From the NCBI RefSeq assembly GCF_001643375.1, contig NZ_LSHB01000004.1, positions 47,891 to 111,890 on the forward strand: DNA of 64,000 nt, given 5' to 3'. The position numbers and the translations under genes were made by a program. Positions within the stretch are counted from its first letter, which is position 1. Each line of letters opens with the position of its first letter. This DNA is from Chryseobacterium sp. FP211-J200. Its GTDB lineage: Bacteria; Bacteroidota; Bacteroidia; Flavobacteriales; Weeksellaceae. This document shows positions 35,971 to 44,871 of this stretch, one piece after another. The notes below the pieces were generated by a model. It saw only the letters and a list, made by a program, of their open reading frames with translations, made no database searches and was not told the origin of the DNA.

Positions 35971-37200
35971 TTGAATTTTCCGTTATATTTCTCGAAAAAG
36001 ATAGCGTTTTCCAAAGATAACAAAAATAATCTCTCGAAGGTCATCGTCTATATTGGCAGACTTTCCGTAGCGTTGGGCATCATTGTTTCTTTGATCACGA
36101 TATCAACAGGTCTAGGCTCCAAAAAAGCCATAGAAGACCGGATCTCTAATTTCAGCGGAGATATTTCTGTGAAATCCACACGTTCCAATTCTTCCTATAA
36201 TTCTTCTGTTTTGGAGACTCAGGGTTTGGATATCAAGGCAGTGAAAAAGATTCCTGGCGTTGCTGGTTTGCAGTCTTACGCTTCTGTAAGCGGAATTTTG
36301 CGGACTGAGACGAATTTTGCAGGTATCATTCTGAAAGGCGTCGGAAAGGATTTTGACAAAGCCAGATTCCAACCGTTTATGATCTCGGGTTCCATTCCGG
36401 ATTACAAAGAAGAGGGTTACAATAACGAAATTATCTTGTCGGAAAAAATAGCAAACGACCTTTCTCTGAAACCCAATGACAGCATCGTCACTATTTTTTC
36501 AAAGGAGGACCAAAAACCGATCTACAGGAAGTTTGTTGTCAAAGGAATCTACAAGACCGATATCAAACTCGTAGATGACCTTTACATGATCGGCGATATC
36601 AACCACGTTCGCAAAGTGATGAACATGGAGGAGAAGCAAGTTGGTGGATTGGATATTTTCTTGGATAACACAGACAAAATAGATCAGGTTTTCCCAGAGA
36701 TAGAAAAATATATAGGCTACAAAAACTACGCTGAAAAAGTAACGGAAAAGTATCCGCAGATATTAGATTGGATCAATATCTTCAATCAGAATATCTCTTT
36801 GATCATTACGATCATGATCATAGTTGTAGTCATAAATATTATTATGATCTTGTTGATTCTCATTATCGAGAGAACCAATTCCATTGGGGTTTTGAAAACA
36901 TTGGGAGCCTCAAATGCACAGATCAGGTCCATTTTTATCAATTACACATTATTGATCATGATTCCCGGATTGTTGGCAGGGAATGTGATAGGAATAGGAT
37001 TGCTACTGATCCAGAAATATACAGGATTTATCAAATTAGATCCAGAGAATTACTTCATCAGTACAGTTCCGGTGGACCTCAATCCGATCTACATCATTGC
37101 GGTTTCGGTCTGCATCTTTATTGTTTCAGGAATAGCGATGATCTTGCCTAGTTATCTGATCAGTAAGATCTCTCCAGTGAAAGCCATCAAATACAGCTAA
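35971..37200 (+). CDS. FtsX-like ABC transporter permease (LolC/LolE or MacB type)
   Basis: 409 residues beginning LNFPLYFSKKIAFSK, which matches the usual 'MNFPLYIAKRYLFSK' start of this family in Bacteroidota. One membrane segment near 30-52 is followed by a periplasmic domain (about 55-265) and three segments at the C-terminus, with the FtsX motif ERTNSIGVLKTLGASNAQIRSIF and the end PSYLISKISPVKAIKYS. It probably extracts lipoproteins or other substrates together with an ATPase encoded elsewhere. There is no in-frame ATG; TTG at 35971 is chosen from the alignment and the -7 element. Its start lies 5 bases from that of divergent namZ. Confidence 0.82.
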   Translation: MNFPLYFSKKIAFSKDNKNNLSKVIVYIGRLSVALGIIVSLITISTGLGSKKAIEDRISNFSGDISVKSTRSNSSYNSSVLETQGLDIKAVKKIPGVAGLQSYASVSGILRTETNFAGIILKGVGKDFDKARFQPFMISGSIPDYKEEGYNNEIILSEKIANDLSLKPNDSIVTIFSKEDQKPIYRKFVVKGIYKTDIKLVDDLYMIGDINHVRKVMNMEEKQVGGLDIFLDNTDKIDQVFPEIEKYIGYKNYAEKVTEKYPQILDWINIFNQNISLIITIMIIVVVINIIMILLILIIERTNSIGVLKTLGASNAQIRSIFINYTLLIMIPGLLAGNVIGIGLLLIQKYTGFIKLDPENYFISTVPVDLNPIYIIAVSVCIFIVSGIAMILPSYLISKISPVKAIKYS

Positions 37201-37522
37201 AATATAAATAATGATCGATAGATGATTTTTAAACAAACGGTACTTGATCATTTATCAAACACAGTTAAAAATAATAAATGTAATTTGGGCAGCATGATCC
37301 GTCTTCCACTCCCAATCTTTTTGCCAAGGCTTTTCCAGCCACAAAAAAGGATTTCCGTTCAAGCCGGGCTGCAGATTTGTTATAAAAATAATATTTTGTC
37401 ATCATTTGAAACCAATTACAAGTAAAAATATCGAACACAATTAGAAATATCAGATAAGTGATAATTGATTCTTCAATCATCGTCAATCATTTATCAACTA
37501 TCAATCATCAATTATAAAAATT
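37201..37522. other. Intergenic region before the cysteine synthase gene
   Basis: 322 bases without a gene. It holds copy 2 of the dispersed repeat (37287-37380) and, at 37440-37515, a run of TCAATCAT-like words. No TAnnTTTG element is clear. Confidence 0.6.
37287..37380. repeat. Dispersed intergenic repeat, copy 2
   Basis: It repeats the word order of 30480-30601: GGCAGC, GATCCGTCTTCCACT, AATCTTTTTGCC, then CACAAAAAAGGATTTCCG and GCCGGGCTG. The middle differs. A more decayed relative may lie at 38576-38640 (TAGGAGCTTG...). Confidence 0.6.
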
Positions 37523-38506
37523 ATGAAATATTACAACAATATCGTAGAAACCATTGGTAACACACCATTGGTCAAGATCAACAGAGTTTTGGGAGAAGAT
37601 TTCCCTGCTTTGGTTTTGGCAAAAGTTGAAACGACAAATCCGGGAAATTCTGTAAAAGACAGAATGGCCCTGAAGATGATAGAAGATGCCGAAAAAGACG
37701 GGCGTCTAAAACCAGGCGGAACCATCATCGAGGGAACTTCCGGAAACACAGGAATGGGATTGGCATTGGTTGCTATTCAAAAAGGTTACAAATGTATCTT
37801 CGTGACCAACTCAAAACAATCTAAGGAAAAATGTGATATCCTTCGCGCAGTAGGTGCAGAAGTGATCGTTTGCCCAACCGATGTGAAACCAACGGATCCG
37901 CGTTCTTACTATTCGGTTTCCAAAAGATTGGCAAAAGAAACAGAAAACGGTTGGTATGTCAATCAATATGACAACCTTTCCAACAGACTGGCACATTACG
38001 AAAGTACTGCGCCAGAGATCTGGGAACAGACAGAGGGAAAACTGACGCATTTTGTGGCAGGTGCTGGAACAGGCGGTACAGTGACAGGTTGCGGAACATT
38101 CTTCAAAGAAAAAAACAAAGACATCAAAGTGATCGGTGTTGATACTTACGGTTCCATCTTGAAAGAGATCCACGAAACAGGTGAGATTCATCTAGAAAAT
38201 GCCTACACGTACATCACAGAAGGTATTGGTGAGGACATTCTACCAGAAAATTACGACATGAGCGTGATCGACCACTTCGAGAAAGTGACAGACAAAGACG
38301 GTGCGATCTATGCAAGAAGACTTGCAAAAGAAGAAGGGATTTTCTGCGGTTATTCTGCGGGAAGTGCAATGTCAGCTTTGGTTCAGATGAAAGATCAGTT
38401 CACGAAAGATGATATCATCGTCGTTTTACTTCACGACCACGGCAGCCGCTATGTTGGGAAGATCTACAACGACGAGTGGATGAAAGAAATGGGCTGGCTG
38501 GATTAA
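37523..38506 (+). CDS. PLP-dependent cysteine synthase / cystathionine beta-synthase family enzyme
   Basis: A 327-residue fold-type II PLP enzyme. Lys in NPGNSVKDRMAL forms the Schiff base, EGTSGNTGMGLAL binds the substrate carboxylate, GAGTGGTVTGCGTFFKEKN binds the PLP phosphate, and EEGIFCGYSAGSAMSALVQ closes the site. The 'EIHETGEIHLENAYTYITEGIGEDILPENYD' region resembles cystathionine beta-synthase catalytic domains more than CysK, and no CBS regulatory domain is attached. It makes cysteine from O-acetylserine or cystathionine from serine and homocysteine; I cannot decide which. A terminator follows. Confidence 0.88.
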   Translation: MKYYNNIVETIGNTPLVKINRVLGEDFPALVLAKVETTNPGNSVKDRMALKMIEDAEKDGRLKPGGTIIEGTSGNTGMGLALVAIQKGYKCIFVTNSKQSKEKCDILRAVGAEVIVCPTDVKPTDPRSYYSVSKRLAKETENGWYVNQYDNLSNRLAHYESTAPEIWEQTEGKLTHFVAGAGTGGTVTGCGTFFKEKNKDIKVIGVDTYGSILKEIHETGEIHLENAYTYITEGIGEDILPENYDMSVIDHFEKVTDKDGAIYARRLAKEEGIFCGYSAGSAMSALVQMKDQFTKDDIIVVLLHDHGSRYVGKIYNDEWMKEMGWLD

Positions 38507-38541
38507 TAATTATCAATTGTTAATTATAAATTATAAAAACC

Positions 38542-38569
38542 GTCTTGTTGCAGAACAGGACGTTTTTTA
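38542..38569 (+). terminator. Intrinsic terminator after the cysteine synthase gene
   Basis: A CGTCTTGTT / AACAGGACG stem (one G-T pair), 4-base loop and six T. Confidence 0.75.
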
Positions 38570-38643
38570 ATTTCTAGGAGCTTGCTTTAGCTCGTTTTAT
38601 ATTGAGAATTAGCTGTAGCCGAAATTGGGACTACTCATTTTGT

Positions 38644-38892
38644 TTAGAAAATTCCGCCACCAATAAATAATCTGATGAATCCAAAAAATGCAGCAGAGGC
38701 ACACATGACGATTCCTGCCAAAGCATTTCCTTTTGGTAGATTATCCTCCTGAACATAGGCAACGATGCTAATAATCAATCCAATTCCTGCGAAAGGAATA
38801 TTGATCCAGTTGAACGCGCCCAAACACGGGATAAATCCGAGGAACATTCCTAGGATTGATAGGATTCCCATCACAAGACTTATTGTTTTCAT
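38644..38892 (-). CDS. Small membrane protein, unknown function
   Basis: An 82-residue protein with two hydrophobic hairpins (LVMGILSILGMFLGFIPCLG and IPFAGIGLIISIVAYV, then AGIVMCASAAFFGFIRLFIG). The layout resembles short DUF4190-like proteins. It ends in GGGIF. The DUF2752 gene lies 9 bases upstream, so the two are probably one transcript. Confidence 0.7.
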   Translation of the reverse strand: MKTISLVMGILSILGMFLGFIPCLGAFNWINIPFAGIGLIISIVAYVQEDNLPKGNALAGIVMCASAAFFGFIRLFIGGGIF

Positions 38893-38901
38893 AGTTTTGT
38901 T

Positions 38902-39228
38902 TTATAATTTTTTGAATAAATATTTAAAAAAGATAAGCGAATTTAAGATTAATAAACCAAATACAAACGGACTTAATCTATTCAACGCAAAAGCACCGCT
39001 GAAATTCAGTTTTCTAAGTTCAATAAAAGCGCGTGTCGAGCCGCAAAGGAAACATTCTCCACCTTTAGCTTTGTACTCGCAAATTGGTACTTTGGAAAGG
39101 ATGATTTTCTCATCCACAAAAAATAAAATCAATAAAATTACAATCGAGAAAATTGCTGAGATTTGCCAGACAATCAGGATTGCTTTTTTGAGTTCTTGGT
39201 TTTCGTAGATCGTTTGGTTTGGGTTCAT
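38902..39228 (-). CDS. DUF2752 membrane protein
   Basis: A 108-residue protein with two or three membrane segments around the motif CEYKAKGGECFLCGSTRAFIEL. The CxxCGxTRA core is the DUF2752 signature. The function is unknown in all members. The gene lies 9 bases before the small membrane-protein gene on the same strand; both are often found together in Bacteroidota. Confidence 0.85.
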   Translation of the reverse strand: MNPNQTIYENQELKKAILIVWQISAIFSIVILLILFFVDEKIILSKVPICEYKAKGGECFLCGSTRAFIELRKLNFSGAFALNRLSPFVFGLLILNSLIFFKYLFKKL

Positions 39229-39277
39229 CTACTTTTGATTTAAATCAGCTAGATTTTGTTTTAGCAAGCTTAAATTT

Positions 39278-39739
39278 TTAATTAATTAGTCTGTTGTCAT
39301 TACCATATAATAAAGCAATTCCTTTTTGTTTATTTGATAAATCTAAAAGGTTTTTCTGAAAATTATCAATTGCAGCTGGTTCAACAATAATTTCAAATTT
39401 CACCTTGCTTTTTTCTTCATTTCGAAATTCAGTGTTTACGTTATCTTCTAAAATAATGTGAACACCAATCTTTCCAAAACCATCGATACAGTAAAATTTG
39501 AGACTACAAAAGGCATATCCATTTTGTTTTCCTAATTCATACATCAATTGTTTATCATCCTTTGGAAAACCTATTAGTTTTTGGGCAAAATTATAAAGAG
39601 ATTCACTGGTGTCATAAACTTCAGTTGTTCCAGAGAACCTTTTGTTGGAAGCTGTAACTTTTAATTCAAACATATGCTCGTCTCTCCATATTATTTCAAG
39701 CTTTAAATATGATTTTAAGTCATTTACTTCCATTATCAA
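39278..39739 (-). CDS. Hypothetical protein
   Basis: A 153-residue soluble protein. It reads like a beta-sheet domain with FELKVTASNKRFSGTTEVYD and GKIGVHIILEDNVNTEFRNEEKSKVKFEIIVEPAAIDNFQKNL. The shape and the 'FQKNLLDL' end recall small Bacteroidota proteins that turn up near toxin or immunity loci, but I cannot name a family. It lies 6 bases after the isoaspartyl peptidase gene, so it may ride on the cyanophycin operon. Confidence 0.65.
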   Translation of the reverse strand: MIMEVNDLKSYLKLEIIWRDEHMFELKVTASNKRFSGTTEVYDTSESLYNFAQKLIGFPKDDKQLMYELGKQNGYAFCSLKFYCIDGFGKIGVHIILEDNVNTEFRNEEKSKVKFEIIVEPAAIDNFQKNLLDLSNKQKGIALLYGNDNRLIN

Positions 39740-39745
39740 GCTTAT

Positions 39746-40588
39746 TTACCCGAAAATCTCAAAATCAACCCCATCAAAACTAGCAAAAACCATCGTTGGA
39801 TAAGAATCCTGATGGAAGATATTTCCTTCAGAATCAATTCCGATAGCGCCGGCAAAACCGTCAATTTCTTTTAACTCTTCAAAGGTTCTGTCAAAGGCAT
39901 TTTCTATAGTCAGACCGTCTGTAACTCGCGTAACGATTTTCGCTGAGGTTGCATTGCTGACAATATCTTCACCAACGCCTGTACAACTTACCGCACAAAA
40001 TTGGTTGGCATAATTTCCTGCAACAGTTGCAGAATCCGAAATCCTTCCAGGGATCTCAAAACCTTTTCCGCCAGTGGATGTGGCAACGGCCAATTTTCCA
40101 TGTTTATCTAGTGCAACAGCACCAACGGTTCCTTTTCCGCCAGTTTTTAGTTTCTCTTCGTATTCTTTTCTTCGTTTAGGAATTTCGGTTGAGAAGTCTT
40201 CAAATCCATTCGCAGTGGCGTATTGTTTTGCGCCGTTTCCGCCAAGAACGCGGTCATCTTCTTTCATCAATTCCTTAGCAACAAAAATCGGGTTTTTCAC
40301 ATCCTGAATATTGATGACGCCACTCATTTTCTGGGTTTCGCCATTCATGATCGCCGCACTCATTCGGATCACGCCGTCACTTTGAATCTGTGAACCAATG
40401 CCTGCATTGTATAGCTCGTCGTCCTCCAAAAGCGAAACCGCATAAGCAACGGTGTCAAAAGCCGAGTTGTTCTGAAGAAACTCGTAGGACTTTTTTGCAA
40501 TGGCTTTCAGTGACTCTTGTTTTGCAACTTTCACTTCATGGCTTTGACTGCTTTCTGAGAAAAAACCACCGTGGATTATTATTTTCAT
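39746..40588 (-). CDS. Isoaspartyl peptidase / L-asparaginase (Ntn hydrolase, T2 family)
   Basis: A 280-residue precursor of plant-type asparaginase. Autocleavage is expected before Thr154 in GGKGTVGAVALD, giving alpha and beta chains with Thr as the nucleophile. NAGIGSQIQSDG, RVLGGNGA and TGVGEDIVSNATSAKIV are family stretches. Such enzymes split beta-Asp dipeptides. Here the start is 3 bases from the end of the cyanophycinase gene, so it most likely cleaves the beta-Asp-Arg dipeptides released from cyanophycin to aspartate and arginine in the cytoplasm. Confidence 0.9.
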   Translation of the reverse strand: MKIIIHGGFFSESSQSHEVKVAKQESLKAIAKKSYEFLQNNSAFDTVAYAVSLLEDDELYNAGIGSQIQSDGVIRMSAAIMNGETQKMSGVINIQDVKNPIFVAKELMKEDDRVLGGNGAKQYATANGFEDFSTEIPKRRKEYEEKLKTGGKGTVGAVALDKHGKLAVATSTGGKGFEIPGRISDSATVAGNYANQFCAVSCTGVGEDIVSNATSAKIVTRVTDGLTIENAFDRTFEELKEIDGFAGAIGIDSEGNIFHQDSYPTMVFASFDGVDFEIFG

Positions 40589-40591
40589 AGG

Positions 40592-41488
40592 TTATGAGTT
40601 CGGGATAACTTGTGGAATAGGATTATATTGTGAATTGACAATCGTCATCTCTCTGGTTTTCATATCGAAAGTATCATTCATAGAGAGTACATCCACAATC
40701 AGATTTTTGATAGATATCGGTTGGCCAAGGTCCACATTTGTCAGGTTGGTATCTTTGATCTGAAGTCCATCAACGATGATCACCAAACCAGAACCAATCG
40801 CTGTCATTTTATCATCTTCGATGAATAGACCTGTGTCTTCTCCAAGACCAATTCCCAAAGTTCTCGGATTATTGACAACAGCCTGAAACAACCTCCCAAT
40901 TCTCCCCCGCTGAACAAAATGCGTATCGATGATCACATTTTCTATAAAGCCCAAACCTTGCGTAGTTTTGATCTCTCCTTTCAACAAAGCTTCGGAGCTG
41001 GAACCTTGGTAGATCATATTTTCAGAAGCGGCAGCGGCGCCGGCAGATGTACCTGCGTAGATAAAGTCTTCGGTTTGATATTTTGTGAGAATGGCATCGT
41101 GAAATCTCGTTCCACCCAAAATGGAAGTGAGACGCAATTGATCGCCACCTGTGAACATCACCACATCGGCCGCATTGGCTCTTGCAACGATGGCGTCGCT
41201 ATTGGCTTGTTCCCGATTTTGAATGTCCAGGATATTGCAATTTTTCAGACCCAGATATTCGAAAGCTTTTTTGTATTCTGGTCCCACGATGTCTGGGATC
41301 TGAGAGGCTGTGGTGATAACTTCGATGACAGAATCTTCTTTGTTTTTAGATTCATCGATGATCTTTCTGAGGATTCCTCGTTCAAAAAAGTTGAGGTTTT
41401 TTTCGACGTTTTGGTCAAAACTGGTCTCTGTAAAACTACCTTTGTTCACAGCGCCTCCAATGATGACTAGTTTTCCTTTTGATTTCAT
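40592..41488 (-). CDS. cphB: Cyanophycinase
   Basis: A 298-residue S51 peptidase. GKLVIIGGAVNKGSF is the typical start, VMFTGGDQLRL lies near the active site, and the nucleophile is Ser148 in YAGTSAGAAAASENMIYQG. DTHFVQRGRIGRLFQAV and LGIGLGEDTGLFIED are conserved in CphB. It hydrolyses cyanophycin to beta-Asp-Arg dipeptides. The start is set at MKSKGK; an upstream TTG adds three residues only. It is divergent from cphA and overlaps functionally with the isoaspartyl peptidase gene 3 bases downstream. Confidence 0.93.
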   Translation of the reverse strand: MKSKGKLVIIGGAVNKGSFTETSFDQNVEKNLNFFERGILRKIIDESKNKEDSVIEVITTASQIPDIVGPEYKKAFEYLGLKNCNILDIQNREQANSDAIVARANAADVVMFTGGDQLRLTSILGGTRFHDAILTKYQTEDFIYAGTSAGAAAASENMIYQGSSSEALLKGEIKTTQGLGFIENVIIDTHFVQRGRIGRLFQAVVNNPRTLGIGLGEDTGLFIEDDKMTAIGSGLVIIVDGLQIKDTNLTNVDLGQPISIKNLIVDVLSMNDTFDMKTREMTIVNSQYNPIPQVIPNS

Positions 41489-41841
41489 AGTTAACAAAAA
41501 TAATAAATCATAATAGAATATACCGCATAATTCCAGGGTAAAAATTAGGCTACAATATTTAAAGTTTTAATTATTAAATAGTTGTTTGGTGTAAATATTG
41601 GTTTTAAATTAACATATTGTTAATTATTTTGAATAATTGATAATGATAATCTTTAATAATAAAATAATTATTTCTGATTTTTCTTTAATTAATTGCTTTT
41701 CTATTATCTTTGATAAAATTGAACTTAAAAGTGAATTTGACCGAAGGCTTTTTTAAGACAGAAATTATCTGGATCTTTATTATAAAGCATTGATTTCAAA
41801 TCCAATACCCAAAGTCTAAATTATAACAGCTACTACTGAAT
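41489..41841. promoter_or_regulatory. Divergent regulatory region between cphB and cphA
   Basis: 353 AT-rich bases with no gene. TATCTTTG at 41705-41712 is a good -7 element for cphA and would give a leader of about 120 bases. The remainder is rich in TTAATTAA steps. A leader this long is unusual in this window and leaves room for regulation. No clear promoter for cphB was found. Confidence 0.45.
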
Positions 41842-44469
41842 ATGAAAATCGAGAAAATACAGGTCCTAAGAGGTCCAAATATTTGGAGCATCACCAGAAA
41901 AAAATTGATACAGATGCGTCTGGATCTAGAAGAAACAGAACATTTCCCTACCAATAAAATCGATGGTTTTCGAGAAAGGATAGAACAATTGCTTCCATCA
42001 CTGATCTCCCACAGGTGTTCCGAAGGCTGCGTAGGCGGTTTCTTCAAACGTGTGGAAATGGGAACCTGGATGGGCCACGTCATCGAGCATATAGCTTTGG
42101 AGATCCAAACGCTGGCAGGAATGGACGTTGGATTCGGAAGAACGCGTGAGACCAAGACGCCGGGAGTTTACAATGTCGTTTTCAATTACAGAGAAGAGCA
42201 GGCTGGTATTTTTGCGGCGGAAGAAGCGGTAAAGATTGCAGAAGCACTGATGGCTGCAACGGAATATGACATCGAAAAATGTATTCATCATCTTAAAGAA
42301 CTGCGTGAAAGCGAAAGACTAGGACCATCTACTGGAAGTATTGTTGAAGAGGCCGTTTCCAGAAGGATCCCTTGGATCCGATTAGGAAAAAACTCTTTGG
42401 TCCAGTTGGGTTATGGGATCAATCAACAGAGATTTCAGGCTACCATTACAGGAAATACAAGCAGTATTGCAGTGGACATCGCTTGCAACAAAGAATTGAC
42501 AAAAAAAATGCTGGAAGATGCGGCGATCCCTGTACCATCAGGAAGTTTGGTCGTAGATGAGGAAGGATTGGAATCTGCAATCAAAAAATTCGGATATCCT
42601 TTGGTGATCAAACCCCTGGATGGCAATCATGGGAAAGGAGCATCCATTAATGTCAATGATTATGAAACAGCGCGTATCGGATTGGAGCACGCTCAGAAAT
42701 ACTCCAAAAAGGTTATTGTAGAAAGATATATTACCGGTTTCGATTTCAGAGTTTTGGTCATCAATCATAAAATGGTTGCGGCTGCGAGACGAGTTCCTGC
42801 CCACGTTGTAGGCGATGGCGAATTGAACATCCAAGCCTTGATAGATAAGGAAAATATGGATCCAAGAAGAGGTTACGGACACGAAAATGTCTTGACTGAA
42901 ATCGATGTCGATAAAGACACCAACGAGCTGCTTGAAAAACTGAATTATAGCCTCGAAACGATTCCTCACAAAGGCGAAATTGTATACTTAAAATCGACTG
43001 CAAATCTTTCAACTGGCGGAACATCCATTGACGTCACAGATATGATCCATCCGGAGAATGTACAGATGGCAGAACGTGTTTCCAGGATTATCGGACTGGA
43101 TGTCTGTGGCATCGATATCATGGCGGAAAACCTAACGCAACCATTGAAGGAAAGCGGCGGTGCGATCTTGGAGGTGAATGCTGCACCAGGTTTCAGAATG
43201 CACCTTGCGCCAAGTGAAGGCTTACCAAGAAACGTAGCAGCACCAGTTGTAGATATGCTCTATCCACCAGGAAAAGAATTCAGGATTCCGATCATTGCAT
43301 TGACTGGAACCAATGGAAAGACGACGACTACAAGAATTCTTGCGCATATTGTCAAAAATAACGGAAAAAGAGTAGGATTCACAACTTCTGACGGAATCTA
43401 CATCCAAAATACATTACTTCAAAAAGGCGATACGACCGGCCCACAATCTGCTGAATTTATCCTGAAAGATCCAACCGTGGAATTTGCTGTCCTGGAAACG
43501 GCGAGAGGTGGGATTCTTAGATCTGGACTTGGTTTCGGAACATGCGATATTGGCGTTTTGACCAACATCAAGGAAGATCATTTGGGTATCAGCGATATTC
43601 ATAATCTTAAGGATCTCACGAGAGTGAAACGTGTGGTTCTTGATAGTGTGAAAAAAGATGGCTGGTGTGTCCTGAATGCCGATGACGAATATTCTATGAG
43701 ATTGGTCGATGATCTGAAATCGAAAGTCGCCCTGTTCAGTTTGGATGAGAACAATCCGCACATCAAACGTTTTGCGAAAGAAGGCAGAATTACCTGTGTT
43801 TATGAGGAAGGATTTGTGACCATCAAAAAAGGTGAATGGAAGATCAGAATTGAAAGGGTGAAAAATATCCCGATCACGATGGAAGGGAAAGCGAAGTTTA
43901 TGATCTCCAATGTTTTGGCAGCATCTTTGGCAGCTTATGTTTATGGCTTCGAAATTCCAAATATCGCTTTGGCGCTCACAACGTTTATCCCAAGTGCACA
44001 GCTGACGCCTGGAAGGCTGAACATCTTCAACTTCAAAAACTTCAAAGTGATGATCGATTTTGCACATAATCCAGCGGGTTATGAGGCGATTGAGGATTTC
44101 CTGAAAAGTGTTGAGGCCAACAAGAAAATCGGAATTATCTCTGGTGTGGGCGACAGAAGAGATGGCGATATCCGAGAGATCGGGAAGATTGCCGGAAGAA
44201 TGTTCGATCATATCATTATCAGAAACGAAAAACATCTGAGAGGAAGACCGGAAGAAGAGATCAACGGTCTCATCATCGAGGGAATCCAGGAAGCGAACAG
44301 AAACATCAGTTACGAATGCATCCCGAAAGAGATCGACGCTTTGAAGCACGCAATGAGTCTGGCAGAGGAAGGAACCTTCATCACGGCACTCAGCGATGTG
44401 ATCAACAATGCTATAGAATTGGTTCAGGAATATCAGAACAAAGAAGTTCAGGACGAACGAATCTACTAA
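41842..44469 (+). CDS. cphA: Cyanophycin synthetase
   Basis: An 875-residue enzyme of full length. The order of parts is the N-terminal domain (MKIEKIQVLRGPNIWS), an ATP-grasp domain from about 220 to 470 (PLVIKPLDGNHGKGASI at about 254-270, DVCGIDIMAE and ILEVNAAPGFRMHLAPSEG), then a Mur-ligase-like domain with the P-loop LTGTNGKTTTTRILAHI near 488, DHLGISD, and a C-terminal domain (IDFAHNPAGYEAIEDFLKS, GVGDRRDGDIREIG). CphA polymerises aspartate and arginine into cyanophycin with two ATPs per dipeptide. It faces the degradation genes and ends at a strong terminator. Confidence 0.96.
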   Translation: MKIEKIQVLRGPNIWSITRKKLIQMRLDLEETEHFPTNKIDGFRERIEQLLPSLISHRCSEGCVGGFFKRVEMGTWMGHVIEHIALEIQTLAGMDVGFGRTRETKTPGVYNVVFNYREEQAGIFAAEEAVKIAEALMAATEYDIEKCIHHLKELRESERLGPSTGSIVEEAVSRRIPWIRLGKNSLVQLGYGINQQRFQATITGNTSSIAVDIACNKELTKKMLEDAAIPVPSGSLVVDEEGLESAIKKFGYPLVIKPLDGNHGKGASINVNDYETARIGLEHAQKYSKKVIVERYITGFDFRVLVINHKMVAAARRVPAHVVGDGELNIQALIDKENMDPRRGYGHENVLTEIDVDKDTNELLEKLNYSLETIPHKGEIVYLKSTANLSTGGTSIDVTDMIHPENVQMAERVSRIIGLDVCGIDIMAENLTQPLKESGGAILEVNAAPGFRMHLAPSEGLPRNVAAPVVDMLYPPGKEFRIPIIALTGTNGKTTTTRILAHIVKNNGKRVGFTTSDGIYIQNTLLQKGDTTGPQSAEFILKDPTVEFAVLETARGGILRSGLGFGTCDIGVLTNIKEDHLGISDIHNLKDLTRVKRVVLDSVKKDGWCVLNADDEYSMRLVDDLKSKVALFSLDENNPHIKRFAKEGRITCVYEEGFVTIKKGEWKIRIERVKNIPITMEGKAKFMISNVLAASLAAYVYGFEIPNIALALTTFIPSAQLTPGRLNIFNFKNFKVMIDFAHNPAGYEAIEDFLKSVEANKKIGIISGVGDRRDGDIREIGKIAGRMFDHIIIRNEKHLRGRPEEEINGLIIEGIQEANRNISYECIPKEIDALKHAMSLAEEGTFITALSDVINNAIELVQEYQNKEVQDERIY

Positions 44470-44491
44470 ACTTTTAACCTGTTTAAAACAA

Positions 44492-44518
44492 AACCGCTCT
44501 GTTATGGAGCGGTTTTTT
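44492..44518. terminator. Terminator after cphA
   Basis: An AACCGCTC / GAGCGGTT stem with a 7-base loop and a T run; A-rich on the other side, so it may serve the minus strand as well. Confidence 0.8.
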
Positions 44519-44534
44519 GTATTGATGAAATAAA

Positions 44535-44852
44535 TTATGATGTGATCTTTAAGGAGTCGATCAATCCGTTTTTCATTTTAAAATGATAAGCCAGGACAAT
44601 CGGACTACCTGGAAAATTGCCTGAAACTTCGGCCTTCAGAATTTCATCCGTTTCTGAATATTCCAAAGGTTTCATCACCGTTTGGTATTCCTGATTGGCT
44701 TTTTCTATCCATTGCTGGATCTCTGTTTTCCCATTGTGCGTTTTTCCTTCGTCGAAAACCACGGCGGTTTCAGAAAAACAATTGGCGTAAGCATGGCTAT
44801 CAAAGTTATTTTGTGCCTGCTCTAGATCTGTGATTACTTGTGGTAGGTTCAT
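44535..44852 (-). CDS. NTF2-like (SnoaL-type) protein
   Basis: 105 residues from MNLPQVITDLEQ. The cone-shaped NTF2 fold is suggested by ANCFSETAVVFDEGKTHNG followed by KTEIQQWIEKANQEYQ and the final strands VLAYHFKMKNGLIDSLKI. Members are isomerases, hydrolases or binding proteins, so no reaction can be given. It directly follows the broken SDR gene on the same strand, an arrangement often seen for HxlR-controlled SDR loci. A frame extension upstream of the ATG lacks conservation and overlaps the SDR, so I placed the start at 44852. Confidence 0.8.
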   Translation of the reverse strand: MNLPQVITDLEQAQNNFDSHAYANCFSETAVVFDEGKTHNGKTEIQQWIEKANQEYQTVMKPLEYSETDEILKAEVSGNFPGSPIVLAYHFKMKNGLIDSLKITS

Positions 44853-44871
44853 ATTTTTTGTTTTAAAGTGA

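Noticed and set aside
37440..37515. CRISPR array from the TCAATCAT repeats
   Set aside because: The units are too short and irregular, with no spacers of uniform length and no cas genes in the window.
43414..44349. A 311-codon minus-strand frame
   Set aside because: Antisense to cphA; its residues are the mirror of conserved Mur-ligase codons and show no family features.
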